Source: Epiperipatus broadwayi
Taxonomy: Eukaryota; Onychophora; Udeonychophora; Euonychophora; Peripatidae
Length of the DNA stretch: 64,000 nucleotides
Reading direction: 5' to 3'
Assembly (NCBI GenBank): GCA_028023455.1
Contig: JAQFVV010006426.1
Coordinates: forward strand, 1,364,001 to 1,428,000
This document shows positions 40,801-53,800 of the stretch, one piece after another (the stretch's first letter is position 1; every line of letters starts with the position of its first letter). The notes beneath the pieces were generated by a model. That model did no database searches. It was not told where the DNA came from and worked only from the letters and a program-made list of their open reading frames with translations. The position numbers were made by a program, and so were the translations under genes.

Positions 40801-43800
40801 CAGGGAAGAATATTTTCTTTTCAAATGCAGATCTATGTAGTCTATTCATACTCGACTCACTAAATAAATATTAAACTCATGGTTGTAATTTACTTAAATG
40901 TAAAACTAAAGATTAATAGAAAAATCTAAAATGTTGAATTTATTCCTCAAAATTTAAATGTTATTTTATATGTGCGTAAATAAATATTTTTATGTGTTAA
41001 TTTCTGGCAGTGGCTTGTATTCTTTTAAATTTAAGATATAAAATTTATATTTTATTATCTCTGCTACTCCACTGAGCTAGTGACTTGGGCTAACGATCTG
41101 AATATTTAAATAAAGTGGAATCTTAACAGCGCGTATCTGCCTACTCTATAATTTTTTCTAGGTTTAAATGCCTAGATGGCGCCCTGGTAGTTGCAGATAC
41201 ATAGATTGCTGTCTCCACTATTGTTTTGGATCATTATAATATATATATATAATCAATTCTAAACTTTATCACAATGGTCTGTACAATTTATTACTTAACC
41301 TATATTGTACATGTTAATTTAATAATTAATTTTTGAATTATCAACTGATGATATAAATTTTAAATTACTGAAACGTTAAATGGAAAAAATACCTATCTTA
41401 ACAAGTGACAAATCAGTATAAATTTAATTCCTATTTAATTTAAGCAAATTCTTTAGGTTTATTTCAAATTATAAAAAATGCAAATAAAATTTTCATAATA
41501 TGAAAAACATTATAGTTTCTTTTTTATTTGTTGAAACAGTAGTAAAATAAAATGCAAATTATGAAGAAAAAAACATGAGCTTCAGGAATTATTGCAGAAT
41601 AATATAAAATTCAATGTTTGCCTATTACTGATAATTAATATTTTTTTTTTAATGTGTGAATGGTAAAATACATAGAGATACTTTATCTTTTGTCAAAAAT
41701 ATTTAAGTTTGATTTTAATACTAACGTTTTTTTTCTAAAATTGATTCACTGAGCTTAATATTATCAGGATACACAGTTTAATACTAATCAATTATGCATG
41801 ATATAATTTAATTATATAATGATTTATAAAATATCCATAATCAAACAATGTTATAGAACAAGCATGGCCAATACATCAACAGTGGTCAACAAGTCAATTG
41901 CATGCACTTTAAAAATTGACTGGGAAGCTGATGTAAACATTGACAAATTATACAGATAAATTCAGAGCTAATTTGAATACAAAAAGTAATAAAAAGTAAA
42001 AATTCAAAATTATTTCTTGTTTAAAAATAGTTAAATTTAAAATATTATCTTTTATTATTGTAGATCTCAAATATAAACCCAGATTGGAAGAAGCTGAAAA
42101 GAATTAAATTATTTTTGTGTTATTCTAGAGCTAAAATTCTTAGAAATATTTAATTGCCATTTTTTTGAAAGTGAAATAATAATAATTTGTTTTGGAGAAA
42201 CAATTTTAATGAACTGATTTTAAAACAAAAAAATAATGAATTTTAAATACACTTCATATAGTAATTTAATAGTGGTAATTAAATAAATATTTAATAAAGT
42301 GATAAATACAAATTATTATACTAGAGGGAGCTGAGATCATTTAATAGAAATCATATAAAATGTCTTCTACAGTTTGTATCTTATAGAAAAAAAATCATTA
42401 GTCTGTATTTTTTTAAAAACATCAATATTTTTGAACATCCAAGAAGCTCTTGTAAGAAAACATTAATTTGTAGTACTTTCTAAAAAAGCCAGGACTCAAA
42501 CTGGTATTTTTTCATTCCTGTTGGTGCTCCAACAAAAGTAATATTTTTTTAATGGTTTCTGGTTTGAAGCCCTGAAAAACATTGTTGCACTCAAGTATAA
42601 AATGTCATCCCCAACATTTCAATGTTTGGTGACCTCTGTTATAAAAGAAGCTAATGCTTTTAGTAAATTGCTTAAAACTTTATGCCTTATTTTCTCATGA
42701 TACTCTTGTCAATATAGTGAGAAATAAATCATCATTATAACCCAATGTCCACTCCACAATTCTGATATTAATAGATTGCAAGCTCTTTAGTAACTAAATG
42801 TTTGAACTTGTTTATTGATAAATTTTAGATTATTTAAATTATACATTTTGTAGTAGCAGAATTGCTTTCATTTTGATTTGAAAAATGGCATCTTGTGATA
42901 AAAATAATAAAAAATGTTTTTTTTTATAAATATTTTAGTCAAAGATTATTGTACAAATAAAAATCAAAAAATGCATTTTATAACAAATAGAAAATAAAAA
43001 ATTTGGTCATAAATGATATATAAAAATACAGTATTATCTATACCATATCTGCATATAATGTTTGGATGTTTGATGAGCTATTTGTATGATAATACTATTT
43101 CATATTTGAAAAGATGTTTTTGGATTTTAAAAATAACAATTGATTAAATACCTTAAATTTGCATATTAATTTAACATGTTTGAATAGGGTAAAACATTTC
43201 ATAAACAATGATAACAGCATTTCAAAACATATATTCAATAGTTCAGAGTAATATTGTACAAAACATAAATATAGGGAAATAATGCACACATCTTATTGTT
43301 ATGAAATAATATTTAAAAAGATAATAAACTGAATTAAAAATAAATGTCTAATAAAAAAAGGAAAATTATATGATAGTTATAAAACTGGTACAATTGATTT
43401 ATGTTTTACAAGAATGAAAAAGAAATCTAACTACAAAATATTTAATGGTAAAATTATAATTATATGATATGGAACTCTGTCTCAGTATTTGTGATCTGAT
43501 TGGCTAAGCTCTTGAAAAAGTTGCACTCTCTCAGTTTAATTTAAATAACATTTATAAAAATTGACAAAATGCTTTTGCATTTTTAAAAAATTAAATGGAT
43601 AGAAATATTAAAAATCAAAAATTAATTATTGAAGCATATAGATGATACTATTGAATTTTGATTTCTTGTTACTTGATACAAATGACAAAAAGTGATATCA
43701 TTCTTAAAATTAACATATATAATAACACAGCAAAGGTACATCCATTTTTTCTGTTAATATATATATATGTTCTACAATAATATCAACAAATTAAAAATCC

Positions 43801-45176
43801 TTCTCCTTTTTATTTTCAAAAACTTTTTTTTTATCTCAATACTGAATATAAATATACATTTATATAATACAAAACTCCAACGTTTCAACTGTTTGAAATA
43901 AAAACAGTTAAAACGTTGGAGTTTTGTATTATATAAATGTATATATATGTTCAGTATTGAGATAAAAAACTAAAGTTTTTGAAAAGAAAAAAGAGACGGA
44001 TTTTTAATTTGTTGATATTCTTAAAATTAACAGTATATGTAAGTTTTTATTTGTTTTCATTATTGTAATCATTTGATATTTTTTATCTTATATATTATTA
44101 ATATATACAAATCTTTAACAATTTCATAATTTTGTTATCTTGATTTTCAGCACCTCACCAAGAAAAAAAACATGTAAACACTAAACTTGATAAAGAAACT
44201 TTAGAATGTCTGGAGAGATATTTGGATCAACTTCCTGGTAAGCTTATGATGATATGTAATATTTCTCATAAATATCAAAATTTTTAAATATAGGAAATTA
44301 TTTCCATCTATATAAAAAAAAAACATCAACTCAGACAGTACCGAGTTTTGTTGCTTATGATGTAATTTTAAAGAGCCTTGAATTAGTTAAAAAATTAAAA
44401 ATTTTTAAGGATATATAAACATTAAGACAAAAAAATATTTAGCTTGAAGAATGTGGGCACTTTATATTCCCTTGAACTAGATACTTTTTTATGTAAAAAA
44501 AAAAATCATAGATAAATAATATTATACCAGTAATTTTAAAAATTGACAGGACACTTAAACTTTCAAAACTGTCACTATTTTTTTTTTCAAGCAATAAATG
44601 TAAAAAAAAATTATTTATTATACTTAGTTTTTGTGTGTGTATATATATATATATTACAAGCATAAAGCTAAACTAGTCAATATAAAATCAAAACTACCCC
44701 AAATCCAAAATTAAACCAGACCAGTATAAAAATAATATTAAAACACAACCAAAGGTTTACATAGGTCAGAGTAGTTTGAGTTTAAATGAAAGAATAAAGG
44801 TTCATAAAAGTAGAATTAAAATAGATATCTTAGTTCTGCTTTGTATGTCCATGAAAAAGATACAGGCCACACTATTGATTTTGATAAAGCTAAGGTTGTC
44901 TTCTTTGAAAGAAATGAAATGAAAAGAAGAATTAAAGAATCTTTATTATTGAAAATTTATTATCCTGAAGCATTTAACTTATTTAAGAGTTCTTTTAATA
45001 TTAAGGGTGGATAAAAAGTGAATGGATTTGTGGGTAGTTTTTAACATTATATATATTGTGTAGTTTTTGTAGTTCTTTACACTTGAGAAGTCTGCTTGTA
45101 GCAATGAAACCTTTGGTTGTGTTTTAATATTATTTTTATGCTGGTCTGTTTTAAGTTTGGATTTGGGGTAGTTTTG

Positions 45177-45258
<82 letters not shown>

Positions 45259-47237
45259 TCTGCCATTTATTTTACATTTGTATTCATGTGTTGTTCTTTT
45301 AAATACTTTTCAAATATACCTCAAAAAGATTAAAATGTTGGAGACATATGTATAAATATTCGTACTACAGTACTAAATCAGTTAGGTGAAGAAATCATTA
45401 AAAATCAAATTAAAATGTCAACAATCATGCTCAACATTGTTATTAATCCTATAAAAATTAAAATTAAAAATTAAAATGATCAATCTTAAACAAATCTGCA
45501 AAAGGCAATTAAAAATATATAAGTAAAAATTGATTTTGAATTATAAACCAGGTTTCAATTTTTTATTGAAACATTGTCCAGATGCTTTTTATTCTATAAT
45601 CACATGACCAACTATTCTATAAAAATTTCAGCCACTTGACAATATTTATATTATATTGCAATAAATATAGATAGTAAAATACTTCGATATACATAAAAAT
45701 AAATGAATATAAAAACATTATAATTCAATTTCTTTCAAATTTATAAAACTGGATTTTAAAAAGTTTTAAACTTTATTCATTTTTGTTTATGTATTAATAT
45801 TTTACTATTTATTGTTATATAATATGAATAATGTTTAGTGGGTAGAATTATTGTGAAACAGTTGTTTATGCAATTATAAAAAATATTTTGATAAGCTTCC
45901 AATAGAATCCAAATATATGACTTGCTGCAGTAAATACATTTTTATTTTTTTATCTTTAAGTGTCTACTTTAATTTTATTTAAAATTGATTATGTTAAATA
46001 TTGTAAAAAACAACAAATTATGAACAAACATTTTAAGACTGAAATTTGACCATATGAATTAAATAATTGTAAGCTATATTGTTTTACTGCAATATTAGAT
46101 GAACTTTCACAAAAGTGAAAGCTTTCTCTATCACAGAACATTGTTTATTTAATGGGTATTTATAAAAGATGAATACTGTATTTAATATAAAGAAATAGTC
46201 TAATTTTGTTAACGCATAATTTTTGGTTGAACATATTTATCATATTTTTTCCATCATAATATATGTTTTCTTTTATTATTTACATTTTATTCTCAAATAA
46301 CTAAGTTGCTTTTTTATAAATTTTATTTCAGTCACATGTTGTTAAAAAATAAAATCTACTCCATATTTTTCATTTTGTGCTTATTGTATTTATTCATTAA
46401 TAATGTAAAATACTCCATAATTAAAATATGATCTAATGTAGTATTTCCATGTTCTTCTAAATATTATCTCTTTAACTATCTTTTTTAATTAAGTTAAATA
46501 TGTTAATAAACTGATCTCCTTTTAGTCTTTTTAATTCAAATGTTGTATAAATTTTTTTTATCATACAACCTATTCATTTTAAATTTTACAATTCTTTCCA
46601 GCTGTAGATTTAAAAAATGTAGCGAGTTTGCTAAAATATAGAATTGTCAATCATTTTTAGGCCAATTCTCAAAATATAGAAATTTATATTTCTAAAATAA
46701 AAGTCACAATTTACAAAATCAAGTCAAAATTGACCCCTCTTTTAAAATCTCACATTGCTACAGTTAAGGCATCATATGATTTTGACATTATACCTAACAA
46801 TATATTGTTTTTCATGATATAATTATGAACATTTTTTTAATATTAATTTTAATATTAATGATTTTTGGTACTGAAATAAATATCCATTTTTCTTTCATAA
46901 TCTAATCAAATTTTAAATAATATGTTTTTATTTTACATTTTTATTATTGAGAAAAATGTTACATGTAAGCCAAAAATTGTTGGTGCAATGTGTGCTAGTT
47001 ATTTATGATGCAAAATATATCTTTATAAAAGTATGTTTAATAGTATATTGTTAATAAATTTTTCAGAATAACTTTGTAGTAATTTTTTTCTTTTCAGATG
47101 ATATTAAACAAGAAGTCGAAGCACTAAAAGCAATTCAAAATGAACTTACTTTGGAAGAACTAAGTGAAAGACTTCAGGAAATTTGTGAGAAATTGTGTGG
47201 CAAAAATAAAGATTTATATGCTGAAATATTTAAATAA
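37842..47237 (+). CDS. Three-exon gene for a small secreted acidic three-cysteine protein (copy 1, complete)
   Basis: Exons are 37842-37914, 44151-44237 and 47098-47237. Every border is GT/AG (donors GTAAGT and GTAAGC, acceptors TTTTCAG) and both introns are phase 1. The spliced frame gives 99 residues. Residues 1-24 are a signal peptide ending EVHS, with cleavage predicted exactly at the exon 1/2 junction before APHQ. The mature part, about 75 residues, is rich in Glu, Lys and Leu (18 acidic, 12 basic) and likely alpha-helical. Cysteines lie at 44, 83 and 87, the last two as CEKLC. The odd number leaves one free or intermolecular cysteine. The start has good context (AAATATGG), no upstream ATG after the TATA box, and is conserved in the paralogue. 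I do not recognise the family; the layout (signal exon, then short helical exons) is common to secreted effector, antimicrobial and venom-type peptides, but no function is claimed. Confidence 0.8.
39172..41246 (+). mobile_element. Family F element, copy D (in intron 1 of copy 1)
   Basis: Begins TGTAACGATATATAAATA..CGTTACA, a terminal hairpin. It contains both family segments (the A-like half 39172-40340, the B-centre-like half 40345-41246) and ends at ATCATTATAATATATATA. Absent from unit 2, which has CAATATATTATACATATATA at this point. The 112-codon minus-strand frame at 39498-39836 is internal to the element and has no recognised domain. Confidence 0.6.
41859..42638. mobile_element. hAT-like non-autonomous element, copy 1
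   Basis: The ends begin CAAGCATGGCCAATACAT and, on the other strand, CAGAGGTCACCAAACATT, which resemble hAT terminal inverted repeats. They are flanked by TTATAGAA (41851-41858) and TTATAAAA (42639-42646), an 8-base target duplication with one mismatch. The 780-base interior has no transposase. Eight-base duplications are characteristic of the hAT superfamily. Confidence 0.65.
43716..44016. mobile_element. Palindromic insertion with a 16-base target duplication
   Basis: Present in unit 1 and absent from unit 2. ATTCTTAAAATTAACA occurs at 43700-43715 and again at 44017-44032, and once only at the empty site in unit 2. The insert has about 66 non-palindromic bases on the left, then two arms of about 110 bases (43782-43897 and 43902-44016) that would fold into one long hairpin. 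The arm core AAACGTTGG resembles 3' ends of Penelope-like elements; this assignment is an inference. Confidence 0.7.
44681..45184 (+). mobile_element. Penelope-like element fragment (GIY-YIG part) between inverted repeats
   Basis: From 44755 the + strand reads VYIGQSSLSLNERIKVHK, the YIG half of a GIY-YIG endonuclease. After a frameshift the reading resumes at 44835 with YVHEKDTGHTIDFDKA and then MKRRIKESLLLKIYYPEAFN, ending at a stop at 45012. This matches the C-terminal part of Penelope-like retroelement proteins. The reverse transcriptase is missing. Exact 78-base arms at 44681-44758 and 45107-45184 are inverted repeats with about four mismatches. It lies in intron 2 of copy 1. Confidence 0.7.
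45181..45251. repeat. (TA)n microsatellite
   Basis: About 35 TA dinucleotides directly after the right arm of the Penelope-like fragment; the YIYIYI reading frame across it is an artefact. Confidence 0.9.
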
Positions 47238-47241
47238 TAAA
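47236..47241 (+). terminator. Polyadenylation signal candidates of copy 1
   Basis: AATAAA overlaps the stop codon at 47236-47241, and another AATAAA lies at 47504-47509. The downstream one is the more plausible, since the first would leave almost no 3' untranslated region. Confidence 0.3.
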
Positions 47242-48473
47242 ACAGTATTTGATTTTTAATTACAGAAATATTATACAGAAAGTTTATAATTATGATTATA
47301 TTAAGAATATTATAGAAGTTAATAGTAACATTATATTACATTATTGTATAATATATAAATTATAGTATACTGAGATGTTTGACAATAGGTTGACACTCAT
47401 AAATAATAACACAAATGTGTCTTGTAAAAACATTTTTTAAAAAGTTTGTAATTATACAATATTGTGTACACTTTTAAAAAATTTGGTTTGTCATTTATTG
47501 CTTAATAAATCATATATCTGCCAAACATGTCTCTGATCTTTAGTACATATTCACATGTGACAACATTTACAATTTAGATAGTTAATGATTTTTTAATCAA
47601 AAAAGATGTTTATTTTGAATACATTGTATAAGACAAAAAATATGAAAAAATAAAAAATTATTAAGGAAACAGTAATCTTACAATTAATAGCTTTAGTAAA
47701 TAATATAAAAAATATTTCTAAATTCTAATGATTCTTGATGGATTAAATTGATTTCTATAATTCAAAATTTGATTATAACATTAAGCACACATTATACTCA
47801 AGCCCTGATTTAACATTGTCAGTAAAAGTTTGATGCATTTATAGAAATGCAGTCTATACTTAAGTGATTCACTTAAGTTTTTAAACTTTTACTGACTTGT
47901 GAGTGTGTTGAGATTTATAATATTTAAAGTAATAGCACAATATTGGAGTTTGACTTTTGATTTAACAATTTCAAGATTTTCAGTGCTTTATAATATTAGA
48001 TTTACATTTACTTTCTAATGGAATTATTTCCAATTATAAAAGTCATTATTGCATGGCAATGTAAACATATGAGCTAATACAAAGAAATTTTGAAATTATG
48101 AACATGAAATATTTTTTAATGAACTTAAACTTTTATAATTTTTATAGTATAGTTTTACAAGTGTTATCAAGGATTTTAAAAGATAAAACTTTATATCTTC
48201 AATATGTTTTAGGTGTTATATTTTATTAATGGATTATTGACTATTATATAAAAATTATTATCAATTTAAAGCTATTTATAAGCAATTAAATCCATCTACA
48301 TATAATCATTTATAATTGTCAAGTTTTTATAATCATCTTACTATTATATATTCAAGACCATATATTGAACACTATAACATTATCATAACACAATGGTAAA
48401 TTGAAGTACCACTTTTTTAAAAAAAAAAAAATATATGTTTTTGAAAAAAATATAAATAAATGCATAATCTGCT
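47242..48473. other. Spacer between the tandem units
   Basis: AT-rich sequence downstream of exon 3 with no coding signal. It contains a small hairpin near 47820-47893, with arms built on GTCAGTAAAAGTTT and its complement. Confidence 0.4.
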
Positions 48474-48982
48474 CTCTATTCAACATTGTATTAGTAAAAG
48501 ATCATAATATATACTTTGGATGATTTAATAGTTGTACTGAAAAGTTAAAATTTTAAAGCACTTATAAATAGTTGCCAGTAGGCACAAACTCAGCTTATTA
48601 AATCCTCATTTGTCATGTCTGACATTGAACTTTATCTCTCTCTCAGTGGTATGGATTGTGAAACAATTTCACATAAAGCAAGAATAATGTTTTCAAATAA
48701 TATAACTTTTTATACAGAAGCTACAAATTTATTTAAATAAAACTTTTTTTAAAAATACATCTATAAAGGTTTATGATTTGTTTTGTACTTAAAAGAACAT
48801 ACACACATATATCTAGACATCTAAAACCTGCTTATTAAAAATAATTTAAATGATTTAATAAGCTGAGTTTGTGCCTACAGACAATTATCTATATGTGCTT
48901 TAGAATTTCAACTTTTCAATACAACTATTAAATCATCCAAAGTATATATTATGATATTTTACTAATACAATGTTGAATAGAG
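48474..48982. repeat. Inverted repeat at the duplication junction
   Basis: Bases 48474-48602 are the reverse complement of 48852-48982 (about 130 bases, few mismatches), with 250 bases between. The right arm belongs to the duplicated segment and matches 35755-35885. The left arm has no counterpart before unit 1, so it is an inverted extra copy sitting at the left edge of unit 2. Confidence 0.65.
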
Positions 48983-50460
48983 AAGGAAACAAATATTTTC
49001 CCCACATTATGAAATATATGGGAATTATTTATTTAGGGTTTGAACTGAATACTCTACAATATGTTGATAAAAATCTGTTAATTGCAACATTTTCTCACTG
49101 TATAATCACCTCAACATAATATTCAACTACATTACACCTGAAAATATCACCACATTTAACATTCTATTCACCATTAACTCATGGCTATGATCAATCCCTT
49201 ACACAACTACTCATTTAACAGATTATCCCATAAATTAATTCTTCATCTCCAATTGACCTAATTAAATAACAGTAACATCTATAAGTGATGATGGCTTTTT
49301 GCCATCAAACATTATAACATTGCACAACATTCATCTCGCATAATTAATTGTTTTTTTGTTTACTTTTTTGCTATATCACTAAATCAGCTTCAACCTTCAA
49401 CAAACTCTAATCTCAGACCAATCTACACAAACTGCAACTCAACCTAGCTGAAATTCAGCCATCTACATTATCTTTTGGAATAACAATGAGAATTTTACTT
49501 CCAGTGTCCACTACAGATTTTTCTAAAACATATATTATGCTTCACAAACTTAATAAAATATGACTAAGCTTTGAGCACCTGTAGCAGGTATATTAATATT
49601 GACCATTTTTTGCTTATTATGTGAAGGGGCAAAAAAACCCAGCACAATTTAATTTATTACTGTTCACAAATAAACAGAATTATGTATAAGATAACCAGAG
49701 CTTATGCATAATGAACATCCTGTCACAAAGTCTTTTTCACATTAATCTGTGCAGCCACATTTATGCTCTATGAATATTTTTACACATATTGTACATTCAT
49801 CTTTGGAAATAATATAAGGTACCACCAATCAATGTTTAATAACAACTTGTAAATTTAAAAGCCAAAGATAAATAAATTGGGTATATTGACAAGATTGCAG
49901 CAATTGTAACACATCAATCAAATCTACAACTGGCCACTATGTATGTTATTAATGAGAGAGAAAGAAAAATATGTACCTTTATTTAGAAAATACAGAGAAT
50001 TTTATAATATTAATCCTAAATGTCACATCCATACACTCAAGCATTGAACTTAAAAAAGCAAACTAACATTAACAACACAACAAATATGTCAGTGATTGCC
50101 ACATAACAGGAAAACCTGGAATTATATGAACTATCATTCACAAGTTACTTATCAAATAAAGTGAACATTAAATACTCACTCAAGATAAGCATTATCCCTT
50201 CCTCAAATCTTAAAGGTAGTTGTATAAATATATTGAAATGGAAATTAGAAAGTATATTTTATAGCTTCTATTTTTGTTAACCATGTAAAATTGAAAAAGT
50301 ATCTCAAAGCAAACCCAACACTGGTCAACTACTTCTATATTCAATGTAGGCACATAAACTTTCTCCTTTTATTTGCAATATAAACATACATGTGTGTTGA
50401 GAGATTCATAGTGAATGTAACCTCTTTGTCATTATTAAAAGTTCCTTTTGATATTTAACA

Positions 50461-50531
50461 GTAACAGCAACAACAACAACAACAATAATAGTAATAACAA
50501 TAATAATAATAATAATAATAACAACAACAAC

Positions 50532-50563
<32 letters not shown>
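50461..50563. repeat. (CAA)n/(TAA)n microsatellite, copy 2
   Basis: Same tract as at 37371 but about half as long and more interrupted, so repeat length has changed since the duplication. Confidence 0.85.
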
Positions 50564-50566
<3 letters not shown>

Positions 50567-50728
50567 CCTATTAAATTAAAATAGTCCATGTTAATTTTTT
50601 ATTGCTAAGTCAATTGTTTAAGTAATGAAAATATTATATTCAATGTATGCATTATAAGAATAAGATAAAAATCTGCATTGATATCAGTTTCTGATTAAAC
50701 ACTCCCCTATTCTCTTATTCAGTTTCAT

Positions 50729-50736
50729 TATAAATA
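50729..50736 (+). promoter_or_regulatory. TATA box of copy 2
   Basis: TATAAATA 75 bases before the ATG, in a block aligned with the TATA box of copy 1. The core promoter is preserved, so this copy could still be transcribed. Confidence 0.45.
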
Positions 50737-50803
50737 GTTCTAAATAAGAGTTGTGTAAATTAGATTGCTGCTTTTAAAGGGATTTAACACTCTTCTTTTA
50801 AAT

Positions 50804-53800
50804 ATGGCAAAATTTTCTTTTATTTCACCAACTGTTTTAGTTTTATTTTTTTTTTTGCTAAATGAGGTACACTCAGGTAAGAGAATTTTGTTAATATGCT
50901 TGTAATGTTATTGAACTTAATCTTGTTCTCAATTAATCAAAACTATATCAGCTCAGTTTTTTTGGTTAGCATTTCTGTGTGTATTTTAACATTGGTATAT
51001 TTTACATTTTAAACTTAGTTTCAATAATTTTTATAAAGATACATATTGGAAGGGTTTTTCAAAAATTTGGCCATGTCAATAAACTAAAATTTTTATACAA
51101 TAAAATTGAATGTTTTTTTTTTTTCATTTGAAGTCAATTTAAAATTTTTATTTTACATTGTTGCATTTAAGTAAAAAAATTTTAGCTAATAATTGCTATG
51201 TAATAATTTTTAATTAATGGACAAAATTAGCAAATTGTGTTTTTTTGAAGGGGAAAAAATTTTTTAAACTTCACAATAACAAAATGTATATGGAACTAAA
51301 TGTATTATAGTGTATATATAGTATTGCATTGTTAAATTTAAAATGTCATTGTAGCCACCGGCAAGCAAGTAGTTGGTTGCAGACAGTTGTGGGTTCGCCT
51401 CCTGGACGATGCTATGACATATGAAAAAAAACAAATAAAACAAAAAACATTTTTTTACTTTATTTTAATTACTTTATTACATAATGTAGTATGTTGATGT
51501 TACCATTACTTTTACAATTCATTTGGTTTTCAAAAATAGATGAGAGGCAAAAAATAAACGTTTTCTAGTTTTTGAATTTGCAGCATCTTTAAATAGATAA
51601 GTTATTCCACAACCAATCGATTTTCTCCTTTACTAAATTATATTTAATTACATTAAATTATATAAGCGAAATAATAAAAAGCATTATGCAGTTTGTAAAA
51701 TTTACAGAAATATTTATTACTACTTTCATTTATATTCTATGAATTCATAAATAATTTTTTATTATATTGCCTTGATTTTCTTTTATAATTAGTCATTCTT
51801 ATTTTAAACATGTTAAATTAATTAATATAAAAAGATATTTTGCAATTTCAAATCTTACTGTATAATCATTTTTTAAAAAACCTGTTTTTAAACTAAAAAA
51901 TGATATGTTATTTGTTTTGTTTTAATAAGTACGTAGGATATACATTTTTAGTTTTTAAATTTGTTTTAATTTTTTGTCAATTTTTTTTATCAGTTTAAGA
52001 TAATTCTGTTACTAAGGTAACAATCAACTACAACACTATAATTTTGTTCTCTATGTACAAAAAAAGAATCAATTTATTGTTATGATAATTTACATATTTG
52101 TCCAAATGTCGCATTTTTTTCTCCTGTACCAATATTGAAACACAACATATTATTATATTTTATTATTATTTATTAAACAAATAATTCTGCAATTTTATTT
52201 AAAAAAATTTCTTACTTTCATTCAATATTGGCATAATTATAATGACCAATGTTTGATCACAACACATTTAGATAGTAATAAAAAACTATCAAGTGAGAAC
52301 ATACACATTAGGAGTTTTTTGATAAATAACATTATGTATTTTTCAATATATTATACATATATAATTATAAATTTATTTAAGTGCACATTGATTACGTATG
52401 TAATATTTATTTAGGCTGTAGCCTCAAAAACATGCGTATAAAATTCGATAGTAGGGACCTCTACAGGTTTTAAATCACAAGCTGACTAATCAGTGAAGTA
52501 TTGGATAGCTTCACACTCTCAGATCGAACCACTTCAGCTTCACCTATTTCAATAGAAAGAATGTTGAAGTAAAGAAGGGGTTCCCCTCTTTTGGTCCAAA
52601 GAGTAAGCTTGTGGTTTAAGACCTGTAGAGGTCCCTACTATCACATTTTTATACACATGTTTTTGAGACTACAGCCTTAATAAATATTATATACATATAT
52701 AATCAATTCTGAACTTTATCATAATGGCTGGACAATTTATTACTTAACCTATTTTGCACATGTTAATTTAATAATCAATTTTTGAATTGTCAACTGATGA
52801 TTTAAATCTCAAATTTCCAAATCAATCTTAAACAGAAAAAAATACACATCTTAACAAGTGACAAATCTGTATAAATTTGACTCATTTAATTTAAGCAAAA
52901 TTTTTAGGTTTATTTCAAATTATAAAGAATTGCAAATAAAATTTTCATAATATAAAAAAATATTACAGTTTGTTTTTTATTTGTTGATACAGTAGTAAAA
53001 TTAAATGCAGATTATAAAGAGAAAAATGTGAGCTTTAGAAATTATTGCAGAATGATATAAAATTCAATGTTTGGCTATTACTGATAATGAATAAATTTAT
53101 TTTTTTCTTGAATGTATGAATGGTAAAATACTTATAGATACTTTATCTTTTGTCAAAAATATTGAAGTTAAATGTTAATGCTAAAATTTTTTGCCTAAAA
53201 TTGATTCAATCAGATTAATGTGAAGTTTAATACTATTCAATTATGCATGATATATCTTAATTATATAATGATTTATAAATTATCTGTAAATTCTATTAAA
53301 CAATGTTATAGAACAAGGATGGCCAATACATCAACAGAGGTAAATCAGCCAATTGCATGCACTCTAAAAATTGACCAGGAACCTGATGTAAACATTGACA
53401 AATGATACTGATAAATTCAGAGTTGATTTAAATACAATAAGTAATAAACAATAATAAATCAAAATTATTTTTATTTAAAAATAGTTAAATTTAATATATC
53501 ACCTATTCATATTGTTGATCTCAAAAATAAACCCAGATTGCAAGAAGCTTAAAAGAATTAAATTATGTTTGTGTAATTATAGAGCTAAAATTCATAAAAA
53601 TATTTAATTGCCATCTTCCTGAATTGAAATAATTTGTTCTGTAGAAACAATTTTAATAAACTGATTTTAAAACAAAAAAATTATGAACTTTTAAAAACAT
53701 TTCATATAGTAATTTAATAGTAGTAATTTAACAAATATTTTATAAATTGATATATACAAATTATTATACTAGAGGGAGTTGAGGTAATTTAATAAAAGTC

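Larger units (their letters stand above)
37915..44150 (+). other. Intron 1 of copy 1 (6.2 kb), packed with insertions
   Basis: Phase-1 intron with a GTAAGT donor and a TTTTCAG acceptor. It aligns over most of its length with 50877-55359. It also carries a family-F element (39172-41246), an hAT-like element (41859-42638) and a palindromic insertion (43716-44016). The remainder is AT-rich sequence without recognisable coding. Confidence 0.7.
44238..47097 (+). other. Intron 2 of copy 1 (2.9 kb)
   Basis: Phase-1 intron (GTAAGC...TTTTCAG). The first 400 bases align with the paralogue and the similarity stops at a TA-rich tract near 44640. A Penelope-like fragment with inverted repeats follows (44681-45184), then a (TA)n run. 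From 45252 to 47097 I see only AT-rich sequence. Confidence 0.7.

Noticed and set aside
53220-53405. 61-codon frame with MANTSTEVNQPIACTLKIDQ
   Set aside because: It covers the left end of the hAT-like element. The similar frame at 41870 is the same element end, so the conservation is explained by duplication.
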